64,000 nucleotides of DNA from Ancylostoma caninum (taxonomy: Eukaryota > Nematoda > Chromadorea > Rhabditida > Ancylostomatidae). The translations under genes were made by a program, and so were the position numbers. Shown one piece after another: positions 21,001 through 33,373 of this stretch. The notes beneath the pieces are model-generated. The model did no database searches. It saw only the letters and a program-made list of their open reading frames with translations, and was not told the origin of the DNA. Numbering within the stretch: position 1 is the stretch's first letter; each line of letters opens with the position of its first letter. The stretch covers positions 395,001-459,000 of the forward strand of contig JBAJFG010000567.1 of NCBI GenBank assembly GCA_037903475.1. Direction: 5' to 3'.

Positions 21001-21760
21001 CTATGGAGCCCCGGCACATTTGCACGTCATCAGTGCACCCGCACTACTTGTAAATCTCGAGAATAATAGAAGAAAGTTAGGAAATATTCAGAGTTTGGTC
21101 AATTGCATGTGCTTTCAGGAAATGTCACAACAGCTTAGGATGACCCGTTCTTCATTCTGTGATGTACCCGGAGTTACCACGATATCCAGAAGACATTTTA
21201 GTACAAACAATTTATTATTGTACATAACCAACAGCAACAAGCGACCACTTGGGACGCATACAGAGAACAAGGACTGCCCACGCCATTGTGGAGTGGGCGT
21301 GGTTAACATACAAGCCAAATCCATGACAATTCGTTCTCCTTGGTATTGGATTGTACTGTCCTTCTTAGAAGCAAACACTGATCCTAGGACTCCCTAATCT
21401 CTGCGGGACCTCGTGAATAAGTACGCCAAACGTTCATCCTTAAGGAAATGACCGAGTGCGGCCCATCGCCGTGCGACCTCTCAGGATGCCTATCCAACTG
21501 TTCGACGAGGGTCACTTCCAGTGCACCCTGATTCTGTGCGGATACTGCTAAAGCGCCAGCAGAGGGGGTTACTCTTCTATGTACACTGCTGTTACGCAAT
21601 GTCAAGTCGTTGTAAACACTCCCTCGCCCGGAGGACTCGAGACCGCTAGAGTAGGATCCCGCCACGAAACCCTAAAAGCACTGTCTAAACCTCTCACCTT
21701 CGTCATTGGAGACTGTATCCATTTTTCCGTCAGTGCCGCCCTTACGGTGCTTTGTTAAGA

Positions 21761-23420
21761 GGATTCCAAAAATGTGGCAACCCATTCTCAGGGGCAGGAG
21801 GGGGGTTGAGGGGAAGAGGAGGGAGGCGGCAACAACGGAATCACTCATTGGTAGATTTTTGAAAAGTTGTACACATTTTTACTCTGTGTTCACACTATAC
21901 ATTGGGCCGAAAAAAAAAACCCGAATAATTTTGTTACTTCAACTAACAACTTGTGAAACAATCAAAACATTCAGATATTAAAGTATAAGAAAGCCCAAAA
22001 GCTCTTCTTCTCCTTCGTACATGTATTGGTCTGCAGTGTTGGAACATTTGAATTTTCCACTTATTCCAAAGCGAATATTTCGGCTTTCGAATATAGAATA
22101 CTTCGAATTAATAAAAAAGTGTTCCGACACTAAGGACCAACGTAGTGCTGTATGAGAGCAAAGAAACGTTTAAGAACTTGTCTCATTTTTAATTATTTGC
22201 ATATTTAAATTGTTCGCTAGATTGTCAGTGAAAATAAAAAATTGTTCGGTTTTCATCCGGTCCATTGTATAGTTCACATCAATCATTCAAAAGAAAAAGA
22301 TAAATCAAAAACCATTCATTCATTGCGAACTGCTAGATATATAAAATTGCGCTCTGCTCAAGGGCCAAGAAAGAAGCGAAATCATTTCGTTATACATAGA
22401 CGAAGTCGAGCCAAATGATTTCAAAAGTGCACTCATCTCGAATACCGAATGGTTAAAAATTGCACCTTCATCTAATATTTGAATTCTGAATAGATTCGGA
22501 ACTGGGCTTTTTTGAATAGTCAAATTCAGGATTATTCAAAGGTCGACTTTTTTTGGAGAAGTCAAATCTCGAATAAATTCGAAAATGATATTTTCTCGAA
22601 TATTCGTATTTCGAGTTATTCGAAATCGGATGTTCGAGGAAAATTCGAATCTTTTATTTGCATACGTTATTTAGTCCAAAGTAGAGAAGGGACCACTTCT
22701 TCATCTACGAGCACATCAATGGCAACCTATCCTCACAACATGAGAAGCCAGGAAGCGAAAAAAATCGGAAACTCCCTCTTCTGATTCGGCATGTTTGACG
22801 ACTCTTTTCTTGGGTGGCAAGAGGCAGCCATACCTCAATATTACTAAAAAAAAATCCTTGAACCATTTACAAGCAAGTCATCGCAATTCAAGGTAGCTCT
22901 TACGAGCAAATTTTGGTCAATTTTGGCGGAACAAAAGAAATGGGCCTTTTGCATCCTGAGCGTTTTTCAATTGAAACATCTTCGATTTTCTAGACCAAAT
23001 ATCGATCATGTGCAATGCTTAGTATACTGCTTCGAACTACCAGCATGGATTAGATCGTACAGCAAGAAAACAAGAAGCAGAGGAAATGTTTCAAAAAAGT
23101 GCTTGTCTGTGGCCTCTTAAAGTGGGAGCCTCGAAGACAGAGCTTGACAAAGGAATTGGTAGCACTCTCTAGGTTAGGTGAAAGGAGGGTATTTTGAATC
23201 AAATCGCTTGTAGTTACAAGTTAAAATGAAGTGATTTCGCGTACATTCAATCAAAACCTCGATAGTAAACAGCAGTGAGGTGCCGATCATTCGTACCGGA
23301 AGGTTCCGGCAGGAAGGCTTTGCCACGGGAACCTCCGGGAACGGAGTTTCCGTTCCGAGTCTTCGCGCTTTCCTGAGCCAGAACTTTTGTGCATACCACC
23401 CCAGGTGTATATGTATGCAC
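21761..23420. other. Unassigned AT-rich stretch with short inverted repeats
   Basis: A G-rich fragment at 21765-21840 resembles the outer part of the hAT-type MITE. At 22034-22132 a 100-bp imperfect inverted repeat begins AGTGTTGGAACATTTGAA. From 22520 to 22650 the sequence is rich in TTCGAA-type motifs. No gene was recognised. Confidence 0.45.
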
Positions 23421-23715
23421 CAATGCCGGACGCAGAAAGTGGGCGGGAGGGGGGGGGGGCGTGGGAAAGAAAGTGGAGTCGCCGCCGCTTTCGGGACTAC
23501 AGTTGGAAAATAAAATTAATAAAATATTTTGATAATAATAAATGATTGGTAAAAATTGTTTTGAAAATAATAATAAAAATAAGCAATCAAAAATGAATTA
23601 ATGCAAGATCTTTATTTGTATTGTAACTGTTGTAACTGTTGTCAAAAGTTTGGCGACCCATTCTCGAGAGAGGGTCCCCCCCCCCGCTCTTCGCTCTTAC
23701 ATACGTCCGCCACTG
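23421..23715. mobile_element. hAT-type MITE, copy 1
   Basis: The right end is the inverse of CAGTGGCGGACG and the left end is the degenerate CAATGCCGGACGCAG. Inside are G-rich and C-rich shoulders around an AT-rich core with TTTATTTGTATTGTAA. Candidate 8-bp flanks GTATGCAC and GCATGCAT agree at 6 of 8 positions. The pattern matches the cleaner copy at 44421-44708. Confidence 0.8.
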
Positions 23716-26249
23716 GCATGCATCACTACTAGCTACCATGCATGAACGAAACTTTTTCAGCTAACATCATTATTTTCATGGTGCTGATGTTCTTGGTGAA
23801 CAAAGGGATGAAACTTCACCAAAGGATGATGATGAGACTGGGTGCGTACAGCACCTCATATTCAGCTAATACGCTGTAGAACTGCTAGTGATCTATGTGG
23901 ACGTACTCTCTTTTATATCCGTAACTGTTGACAAGTGCTCATTGCTTTAATATTCGTTTTTGATAAAGTTTTGTTTTGTTTGTGGTGCGTATCACAAATA
24001 TCGCGTAATTCTCTAACACTTTCAGGGCTTCAAGTACAAATTCTTGAAGGTACTTTCCACGTGCAAAGGAACAAAATCTAGTTAAAAATTATGAAAGATA
24101 TATAATATGTATTTGTAGAGCAAAAATATTCATCAAAATAGATTCCATAAAACTATGCTCCAATAGGCTTACAGTTCCTTACAGAAACGTGACGCCAATA
24201 GTTCCTTTTTCTACTACTTTTTCAGGTAAGGGTTTTTGGCTTTTCCGGAAGCTGCATCATCAATTACGGCGAGCTTCCTCCACTAAAAGAAAAGTAACTC
24301 AGCTGCATCCAACCATCCCCTTTCCCCCAGCCTTTCCGCAAGGGGCTGTGTAGCCTGAGCAAACTGGAGTTTTTTCTATGATCTAGTTGCGCGCTTCTTT
24401 CTGGGCTTTAATTGGAATGCTTTATTTGGTTAGCTTGACGTCATCGAACGTCCTCGTTGTGACACTATGTGCAGATGAAATTTCCTTGTCACCTCTAATC
24501 CTACCACCAATCCCATTTATCAATCGACCGATTTCAAATCCAATTTTATTGCAAAACTACTGTCACAGAGATGAGCGCAGACGCAGACGAAGCAGTGTCA
24601 CAGCATTGGCGTTTAACGCCAAACAGAGCTCACAAGGGAAGGTTACTCTATCAGTGTGATGTTCTGTAGCGAGGTGTACACATTTTTATGCTCCTGACAG
24701 GACTTGATTCCATGGAAATATGCTGAGAGAGCGAAAGGCACCTTTGTGCCATGAATGCCCTCTGAGCCCCAGTTGTGCAAATTACAATGCCTTTCCATGT
24801 CCCTTGCGAAAAACGTATGCAACTCCTGAGAGGGACAAAATTCGAGGTTGATGAAAAAATATTTGAAATTAGTGCCGTCAACTAAACGAGCCAATTACCC
24901 CCACGGAAGGACACACTGATGGAGTATCCTTCTATATCAGCTTGGTACTCTTACGTGCAATAGTTTGGCATCTTAACAACTTGACACTTCCGTGGATTTA
25001 AACACCAGCGCAATACAACCTATCTCATCCCCTTTATCTCATTTTCAATAATCTGGCTCTGTCACTGTTTTCACCACGCGCCAGCTTTATTATTCATAGT
25101 ATCTCCGATTTCATCTTACAACTTCTACTTCAGCGCTTGTCACCAGCTGCTGACATTTGTAAGTGCGAACGCACTTAAATCTTGACAATGAATTCGTTAG
25201 GGACTGATGGACATCGACTCCTCGCCACTTAAACTTGTTTGGCTATTTTCCACTCATACAAAGCACTCTTACAGCACTCCTATACACTCTTACATAAAAA
25301 CTTAGGCAGAAGCGGAAAAAACCAGTATGATTGCCTTTTAGAGAAACTATATGTTCTGGAATTGTGCTACATATGTATAAAAATTGATAATTCGAAGTTA
25401 TTCTACGTGCTGAGTATCGGTGCAGCCTATGTGTTTGTTGCTAATCGCTTTTATATCACGATCTAGCGGACAAGCACGCATGAAGCCTATACCGTTCGGC
25501 TAAAAATTGGGCCGTTCTTTTAAACGAGAAGAAATCATTCAACAGGAGGCTTTGCTGCGCGTAGGTGACAATGACTTCCTGAGAACAACCTTTTTTTGGT
25601 TCTTGTGAATAATCTAATCCCATCTCGCCTTCGCCAGCGCCATACACTTCTGAGTTTATTCTCTTTTTCCTTCTACAGGAAATGAAACTAAATTCATACT
25701 TTATGGTTAAATGAAACTAAATTTACACTTTATGGTTGAAGTATTAGCTGTTTGTCAATAATTCCAAAGAGGCTACTTTACCATTTCTGGGCCAGAGATG
25801 GTGAATGATGTGGCCTTCCGGGAAATTCGTTTATTGCTGGCTTGTGTTTTACTCGTAAGACTTATGAATGAATGCGTCTCACACCAACGTATGTACGTAG
25901 GTATTAATGATGAATATTCAAGCATCTTCATATGAAAAGGCCTGCAAAGAAGGGAAAAAGGCGTCTTCCTTTTCTACAGTGAAGAGTCGAAGCATACGGA
26001 TGTATGGACGCAGTTGCGGGAATAAGCCAGGAGAGAAATGAAGAAAAATCGTCATGTTGCATACTTGCCAATGTCGCACCCTTTCTATCGATTGTCTATA
26101 ATTTTCTGCCTGTATTTGCATATTTTGATTATATCACAGCAATCTACAGGCGTGTTGGAACTTCGATTCCAGTTACCTTACGCCTTTATGTTTTAAAGGA
26201 AGATCCTGTGCAGCTAAGGTTCTAAGTGATCCTCTTATCTAAATCATGG
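23716..26249. other. Unassigned stretch
   Basis: No coding motif, tRNA or terminal repeat was recognised. Open frames at 24387-24659 (plus) and 24894-24643 (minus) begin with hydrophobic or low-complexity sequence but have no supporting exon structure. A short direct duplication lies at 25680-25735 (AAATGAAACTAAATT twice). Confidence 0.35.
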
Positions 26250-26308
26250 TAGTGCAACAAAATTTTCTAGAGCGCAGGCGTAGGGGGGATAGCACGTTGT
26301 CGCATGCT

Positions 26309-26650
26309 TTAGCCGTGAGGCTCATATATAGACTGTGGCTTGCGAGGATGCGCAGCTAACAGGGCATTCGGCCGATGTTTCGTCATAGGTGCATAGACGT
26401 GGTGGAAGTCGAGTGCATTCGGGATTTCGCGATGGGACCAGCTAGCGGTCTCGAGCCCTCCGGGCGAGACAGTGTTTACAACGATTTGACGATGCATAGC
26501 AGCAATGTACGGAGCAGAGTAGCCCCTCTGATGGAGCTTTGTCAATAACTGCACTGAATCTTGGAACGCTGGACGTGAATCACTTCGAAAGGATGAGTGA
26601 AGGCCGTAGCGATAGGATTCACTCGGTTTCCTTATATAAGATGTGCTCAT
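26309..26650 (-). CDS. Conserved 113-codon frame inside M2, product unknown
   Basis: The frame contains LLTKLHQRGYSAPYIAAMHR and a VVNTVSPGGLETA stretch. The corresponding positions of M1 (about 21560-21640, plus strand) still read RGGYSSMYTAVTQ and VVVNTPSPGGLETA, and M3 near 39840-39920 keeps a weaker trace. Similarity of peptide as well as DNA across copies suggests a genuine ancestral coding region of the element. I cannot assign a domain. The first part is reminiscent of the C-terminal side of some reverse transcriptases, which is a guess only. Confidence 0.4.
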   Translation of the reverse strand: MSTSYIRKPSESYRYGLHSSFRSDSRPAFQDSVQLLTKLHQRGYSAPYIAAMHRQIVVNTVSPGGLETASWSHREIPNALDFHHVYAPMTKHRPNALLAAHPRKPQSIYEPHG

Positions 26651-26914
26651 TGCGCAACTCTCACTATTGAGGTCCCATGGGAATTATGCAGCTTGAGGAT
26701 CCGTCTGTTTTTAAGGAGGGCACTGCAATCAAATACACAGGATGAACGAACGAAGATCATTTCGAGCTGTTGTGACATTTTCTGGAACCAGTTGTGCAAT
26801 TGATCAAACTTTCTAAATATTTCCTAGCTTTCTTCCATATTTTCAAGATTTACAAAGAGTGCAGATGCACTGATGACGGACTGATGTGCCGGGGACCCGT
26901 GGTTCAGAAAAACA

Positions 26915-27405
26915 TCAGGATGGGTGTCCACCGATCGAGGAAGGGTGGCCCAATAGTGGGAAAACGGCAGGATAGGGGTCCATCGATGGAGACTGGGTCC
27001 GCAGGAGCCCATTAGTGGGGAATTCCATAGAACGAGTCCACGGATGGGGATTGGGTCCGCCGTGACCCAATAGTGGGGAAAACGCTAGGATACGGGTCCA
27101 TCGATGGAGAATGGGTCCGCAGGGGGCCCAATATTGGAGAAAGCGCTGGGACACGGGTCCCACCGATGGATTGGGTCTGCCCTGGACCAGTAGTGGGAGG
27201 AACGCAAGGATACAGGTCCATGAATGGAGAATGTATCTTCCCTGGCCCAAAAGTGAGGAAAGCGCCTGGATACGGGTGCACAGATAGAGAGTGAGTCCGC
27301 ATGATTCCCATTACTGGGAAAACGCCAGCTTACGAGTCCTCGGATGGAGAATGGGTCCGCTGTGGCCCAATAGTGGGGAAAACATCAAGATGCACGTCTA
27401 CCGGT
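26915..27405 (-). repeat. 60-bp minisatellite in M2, about eight units
   Basis: Units are the inverse of those in M1, with GGGTCCATCGATGGAGA and a GGCCCAATAGTGGGG block. The minus frames 27311-27012 and 27250-26915 are open through the array because of the 60-base period. Confidence 0.85.
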
Positions 27406-27815
27406 GGAGTAGGGGCACGCTACGCACTCATTTGTGCCTCAGTCGACCACCTCTTCTTCCTCCTTGTATATTGAAGCGGAAGCTCATCAGTTAAACTATC
27501 CCAGCAACGTGAAGCTCGAATCATTTCAGGTAATTATTTGCACGCCATTGGTTACACTATGTTGTTCACAAGTACTAAAGCCATGTGAAAATACTCCTGC
27601 GCAGAGTTGAAAGTTGCCGCTCATAATGGGTCCATAGGCATGTAAGAAATGTGACAAAAGAGTAGGACTCATAAGAAAGATTTGTGTTTGAGCTCAATTA
27701 ATGATTAGTTTTGCTTATTTGCTAATTTTCTAAGCATTTCGCACGTGTGAAGCTTTTGCACATACCTCAAGTGGCTGCCACACCCCACTTTCTAGCGTCC
27801 CGAAGGAGCGCTAGT

Positions 27816-28585
27816 CAAATAAAAGGAACAATAGGAACAACTGTATGTTGGGAAGGAAAACAAAAAATTTGCGCAAGTTGGCACCTCTCCTAGACCCATA
27901 AAGATCCACTTTGAAAAAAAAAGCGCTGGACAATAATGAAGGCGTAATGCTGCTAGTAATTGCTGACCTGTTAACGCTGAAGTCACTCGAGTTGTGGGCC
28001 TACGACAAACAACACATCTATTTGGAATGGTCCCGCATGATGGTGAAGTGTCCTTGTTCTAAGAATTTCGAAGCACTTTCGGAATCCTTCCCCTCGCATT
28101 GTTGCCCCTGTATCGGGAATTTAAGCCAAAGTTCTAGAAGATAGTGTGAGTGATGTGGTAGGAAGTTGTACGGAATTCACCCAAAATTTGAGCGGATATT
28201 GCCGACTTAGCACAATGTACGCCCACCAGTAATCATTACTTTCCAAGACCGGAGTAAAGGTCCAGGTAACTAGTAGCATCTCGTGGATTGTTGATTTGTT
28301 AGTTGAAATGAGGACTTGTAAATTCCCCCGCGAGCGTGTCAGCGATTCAACCGTGACAACGAGAACTAGGAAGTTGAATCAGACGCAATGGGCGGTTCAG
28401 ATGCTAGTTGTTCAACGTTGTGCCATCACTTAATAAAAATTGGTCGGACGAAGATGATGGATGGCTGGATTTGCTTTGAATATTGCTCGTCCTTGCCCGG
28501 AGCAGTGTAGGGCAAACTTTTGCATATAAAATCAAGACAGATGAGCAGACGGGCTTCCTCCTGCTGGGAGATAACGCACTTCACC
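27816..28585. other. Unassigned spacer
   Basis: No gene, RNA or repeat was recognised here apart from short chance frames. Confidence 0.4.
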
Positions 28586-29602
28586 TCAGATACTTTCACC
28601 GGGTAGGCCGACAGCAGTTGTGAGGCACCGGGCAGGCCCCGGCCTTTACTTTTTCGGCACCGGGCAGGCCCCGGCTAGTGGTTTAAATGACGCGGGTATA
28701 CCGGTCAGACCGACAACACAATCCTAGCACCGGGCAAGCCGACAAGCTGATTTACAAGTGGTTATCATTAGCAATAACATGAGATTTTCAATTCATAACT
28801 TTATTTTCGTTCTTCACCTTCCACCGTACGGTGTGCAGCGCCTGCTGTAACATATTCGGCGGCATTACAAAACGTAGGTTTTAAGTTCTTTTAACCATAT
28901 TGCTCTTTGCGTTATAATGGTAAGGTGCCGACTCTCTTTATGTTAGTGCATGCTTGCACTATGAGCTGAAGACTGTTTTAAGGATAGTTCCATCCCGACT
29001 ATAACACAGACCTGCTGGCGGTAGTAGTTCTATTATAAATCTATGAAAAAAACCATGATTAACTAAGATCGGTGAAGATCAAGCTCAGAAGAGATTTCGT
29101 GTGTGCAGAGTAATTGCACAAAAGCTATAATAGTATCCGAAGCTTTTTCAGGAATCGCAGTGGTTCTTTATTAATGTCCTTTTGTAGATAGCTAGCAGCG
29201 ACAGAAGCAGGCCAAAAGTATACTGAGAATTTGATAATGAAGGTTTTCCGAAGAATTTTCAAGTAGAAAGGTGTTTTATCGACTGCTTTCAGTAATTTTT
29301 TCTGCATATTTGAGATTTTACGGCTATTTTTGCTGTAAGATTTGTAACGGAATGTAGCAATAATAAACGGTAGTGCTTGAGAAATGGTGTTTGTTGTTAT
29401 TTCTGCTTAAAACAGAGTTTTAATGTGTGGATGAAGATTCGCGACGTGCAATGAACTGTTTACCGGGCAGGCCGGCTACTCATTACCGGGCAAACCGCGG
29501 GTATATACCGGTCAAGTCGCATTCATAACACTGGGTAGGCCGACTAAGGTGCTGTGGCCTTCCCGGTATTCGAATGCGGCCAACCCGGTGAAAGTGCCTG
29601 AG
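28586..29602. mobile_element. TIR element with internal ACCGGGCAGGCC repeats, about 1.0 kb
   Basis: The left end carries ACTTTCACCGGGTAGGCC and the right end its inverse with one or two changes (GGCCAACCCGGTGAAAGT). Short degenerate copies of ACCGGGCAGGCC are scattered inside both ends. The centre is AT-rich with no transposase motif. The TIR-internal repeats recall foldback-type elements. A target duplication was not resolved. Confidence 0.65.
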
Positions 29603-30460
29603 ACATGCTGCAGTGTCAGCCTTGTAGAAGAGTTGCCAAAGAATGACTTCAAACAGCAGCTTCTGATTGAAAATTGCTGCTTCTGATTTTCCGAAATTGC
29701 CGCACCTGTCTCACGACGTGTACTCTCCAGGTCTGTCTCCAACAGATTGTCGTCTACTGAGTCTTCTCGGTCTTTACATCCTCTGTTCAACTTTTAATGA
29801 AAAGATCCTACTAAATTTCATTGTTTGACCTGATCCGTTGGTGGGAATCAGAACCGCACACTAAATTTTAAACTTGATGAACCGCCTTTGCAAAGGAGTT
29901 ATGACGGCATGGCTACGGTATGGCTGAATCACGGTATGATGACAACAGCAACTTCTCTTCCCCGTGAACAATCACATGGTAGCCTGTGCCGGTTTGGAAG
30001 TGGAACTATCAAAACCATCGAGGTGCACGAGTCCATAATGCGAAAAAAGACTGGGGATTTTTGCAACAACCGTTTGTTTCATTTTACGCTTCGACTTTCT
30101 TACCCTCGAAGGTTTTTACCTTATGATGCTACTAGACTTAGTTCATACTCGGCTTTGCTCGAGTGTCTTACGTACTACTTCGGCTATCTAAAATTGATGA
30201 GGACAATTGCTATTACCGCCGAATCCTTTCAAACTGCTTACAATTTGATTTGTCAGCTTGCTAAATTCGTTTTCACCTACCCGTAAGCGAAAAAATCAGT
30301 GGAGTTATTTTGGCGAAAATTTCATTGGAGTGCTCGTCGTACTAACGTTCAGCTGTTCAGCATATTCTATCAGCAGGTTCATACTTAGTAAGCACATTCC
30401 TACCCGTCTCGGTGCAGAAGGGGGAAGAGAATCCATAGAATCAATAACTCTGATAACTGT
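29603..30460. other. Unassigned stretch
   Basis: A 132-codon plus frame at 29888-30286 has no recognisable domain and no exon context. I would not call it a gene. Confidence 0.35.
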
Positions 30461-30691
30461 GCAGCACGAACGCAGCCCGAACGGCGTAATGGTTCGGTTA
30501 GAAACGCTAGCAGCAACGGTTCCCATTTGCTGCCATCCTCCCCTTGATTGCTGCCGTCTTCCAGCAATTGCTGCCAAAGGGCCGACAGCTTGACCAGCAA
30601 TCAAGCGGAGGATGGCAGCAACTGGGAACCGTTGCTGCTAGCGTTTCTAACCGAACCATTACGCGTTCGGGCTGCGTTCGTGCTGCACCGT
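30461..30691. repeat. Foldback MITE with GCAGCACGAACGCAGCCCG ends, copy 1
   Basis: The arms run from 30461 and to 30691 and pair over about 80 bases, including AACGCTAGCAGCAACGGTT and its inverse. Several open frames of 60-110 codons here are shadows of the palindrome. A second, more diverged member with the same ends is at 35706-35924. Confidence 0.85.
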
Positions 30692-30939
30692 TACCAGAGA
30701 AGTTGATATAATCGCGAGGAATGACTATCATAATCGTGCTCAGTTCATCGGAAAATCTCAGCAGGCATGTCTTTACGGACAAGTTGACAGAAATATTGAA
30801 AAATCTATAAAACCGATGACCCAACTGACATGTTCTCTGGTCAAAATTTGGTCCGAATCAGTTTACCCTCGGCGATTTCTATTCATTGCGCAAATACCTA
30901 CACCAGCAGCGGGATATTAAATAATATAATCATATTCGA

Positions 30940-31300
30940 GTATTAAATAATTAATAGCAAACAAAATGCTAATAAAAACAATGAAATAAGTTGTAAAAAA
31001 TAATGCAAGGTTTTATTTATTTTACAAGGTTGTACATGTAATTTCGAAGATTTGACGAGCTGTTCTCGAAGGCCCCCGCCCAGCCCCAATCCTCGCCCGT
31101 CACCGATAAACACATGTAGCCCTTCTCAAAAAGACGGATTTCACGGTGGCAGAATCGCAGTGGGAACTGAGCGAGAGATGCGCTAATAGCGTGCTCTAAG
31201 TGAGAGGGCGGATTAGGTCCCGCCGCGATTCTGCGGCCGCGACAATACAAAATCGCAATCCTATTTTTTTCTATTTTTAGTCTACGATCTATTTTTCGAC
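30940..31300. repeat. Half of a hAT-type MITE and adjacent repeat-like sequence
   Basis: From 31011 the sequence reads TTTTATTTATTTTACAAGG and on to GTAATTTCGAAGATTTGACG and a C-rich shoulder, matching one half of the MITE at 44421-44708. The 160-codon minus frame 31499-31017 runs across this junction, so it is unlikely to be a host gene. Confidence 0.5.
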
Positions 31301-32426
31301 AAGGACTGTACGTACATACATAAAAACTTTTATATGTACAGATTAAAGACAACCACCTGTGGGGCAAAAGACTTTTGGATGGCCTTTTATCCAACGTGGG
31401 GCTCCACCTCCAAACTAAGGTCAATGAGTATTGTACATTTCCATGTTTCCTGGATGATGAGCTTATTGCAATTTCTCTGATTCTCTGACACCATGGCAAT
31501 TGCTAGGGCGAAGGGAATGAGCTTGTCTAGACTCAACCTAGAAATGTTCAGGCCTCATTAGTTGGACTGACTGCCATTTCTGGTTAAGTAGTAGTTATAG
31601 TTCACCAAACTACATTTCGCTATGATGTCATCCTCTGAAAGCCGCATCATTAAACACGAATCTGTCCAATGAGGTCAGGGTGCACGAAAACAACCGGGAT
31701 TATGTTCTGAACGGCGGGCAATTTGTGGTGCATGCTTACTCTGAAGTAGTGTTCCAGGAACTCTGCTCTACTTGCTGCTGTGGTGAGATGTCATCCTACC
31801 TGATCGGAGATTTTCCTTCATAGAGAAATCTAATGATTCACTTCACCTCCTGATGGTATTTCATTACTTAAACTGGTTAAACCGGTTATTACTTAAGCTG
31901 AATAAACTGTCAACTTTTGTCATTTTTCAGAAATGTGTAGAAATTTAGGTCAGGGTTTGCCATAGAAACAGTCAGAATCAAAGGGGTTCTTCCATTGGTG
32001 TTCGGCAGCCACTATGCAAAAATATCACCTCATTCAATTCTACTTGCTCAATTGACCTCATTCTAGACGACTTTTTTTTCTAGAAAAAAAAACATTTGCT
32101 GGGAGGTCACACTTTACAAAATGGAAGAGTTGAAGTAAAAAAGCACTAAAAGTCATTAAAATTGAGTCTTTGGAAATCTCTCCGAAAAACAGTTTTTTTT
32201 TCAAACATGTCCATTTTTTTAAACATGTCCGTTTTATGTGCTAGAACTACTTACGATTTCTGGTCTGAGAGCCAGCCTGTCATTAATGCAGTGTTCTTTT
32301 TCTTGCCGCATCTAGTACATGCTTTTCGGACAAAACTGCGAAGTAATCTAGTTGTGCACTCAAGCTTCCTTTATTTCTTCAACAAACCAGATGAAAACTG
32401 CATCTCATTCTGAACGGACACCACCG
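31301..32426. other. Unassigned stretch
   Basis: No coding motif or transposon end was recognised. A T/A palindromic tract lies near 32066-32092. Confidence 0.35.
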
Positions 32427-33373
32427 TTTAAACACAGTGTATCAGCTCATGGATCGCGTTCGAAATTCCCACGTCAGTAGAATATGTCTGCCGCTGAGCA
32501 CAACGATGTACTTCAAGACCCGCAATAAAGTATCATGGTGGTGAGATGAACTGCAAAGCTCACCACCACGCTTCAGGCGATGATTGCATGCCAGCTCACA
32601 TCCACGAAGTATAGGATAGAAGATCATTGCCACCCACGTCACTGCTAGAGCACGCATGTGACAGCAGAGGAGATCATCGCCCTGTTCGGAGTTCACCGCC
32701 TTCTCGTGCTGTAGAAATAGTGGGTGAGATGAATAGACGCAGATTTAGCTACCCTGACCGTCTCAGTCTGCGTCAACTCATCTCTCCCACTCTTTCTACA
32801 GCAAGAGAAGAAGATCAGCTCCTAACAGGGAGATGATCTCCTCTGTTGCCACATGCATGCTCTAGCAGTGACCTGGCTGGCAATGATTTGCTATCCTATA
32901 GTTCGTGGATGTGAGCTGAAACACAATCATCGCCTAAAGCGTGGTGCTGAGTTTTGGAGTTCATCTCACCGCCATGACAGTTTACTACGGCCAAATTTTC
33001 AGAGGAACGTGAAATCCGGGTTCATTTGGCAGCGAATTTCAAAATTCACGGCCAGTCGACGAGAGGCTTCATTCCGCAGTAGAAGCTTATTAGGGGTGCG
33101 GCATTTTTTCCAACACGGCAATACTTGCTCAGTCAGTAATATGTAGCTACTGCTGAGTAGTTCATTTTCCTGTGCAATTTTAACTTCTCAGCTCCGCTTC
33201 TTCTAGCATCCTAGCGCGATAACTCGTCCGCTCCAATATCGAAATTGGCTTCAAAGTGGGGTTTTTGACTGTTTTTTCGGACTTCATGCACACTATTAGA
33301 ATCAGCTAGTCGAATAGGACCGGATTTTGTTAATACCTCGGTACCCCTCATGAAATGAGATACTTCCTTTAAA
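32427..33373. repeat. 460-bp MITE, copy B, split by a foldback element
   Basis: Sequence at 32427-32517 and 32995-33373 aligns with copies A and C. The outer ends are TTTAAACACAGTGTATC and the inverse of TTTAAAGGAAGTATCTC. The break lies after ATGTACTTCAAG, where the other copies run straight on to the block TTTCAGGGGAACGTC. Confidence 0.82.
32518..32994. mobile_element. Foldback element nested in MITE copy B, 477 bp
   Basis: The two halves are imperfect inverse copies around 32756. GGTGGTGAGATGAACTGCAA near the left end is mirrored by TTGGAGTTCATCTCACCGCC near the right, and the arms exceed 200 bases. The uninterrupted MITE copies provide the empty site. The frames 32696-32442, 32627-32836 and 32853-33146 are shadows. 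Confidence 0.82.

Larger units (their letters stand above)
19201..21760 (+). mobile_element. Minisatellite-bearing repeat, copy M1
   Basis: The left terminal block (GTGGGGTGGGGCAGCC) is shared with M2 at 26250-27815 (inverse) and M3 at 38776-40115. The interior holds a 60-bp minisatellite at about 20385-21000. A right-hand block around 21500-21650 contains GTCGTTGTAAACACTCCCTC, also found in M2 and, in part, in M3. The CTAG hairpin that ends M2 and M3 is missing here because the left end abuts another repeat. A separate element is nested at 19629-20336. Confidence 0.7.
26250..27815 (-). mobile_element. Minisatellite-bearing repeat, copy M2
   Basis: This is the inverse of M1. The outer end on the right reads CACCCCACTTTCTAGCG, then a short loop, then GGAGCGCTAG, followed by T at 27815. 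That gives a terminal hairpin ending in CTAG, the form of a Helitron-type 3' end. Going inward come a block shared with M1, the minisatellite at about 26915-27405, and a conserved block at 26309-26650 that is still an open frame. Confidence 0.72.

Noticed and set aside
31017..31499. 160-codon minus frame as a host gene
   Set aside because: It runs through sequence shared with the hAT-type MITE family and has no recognised domain.
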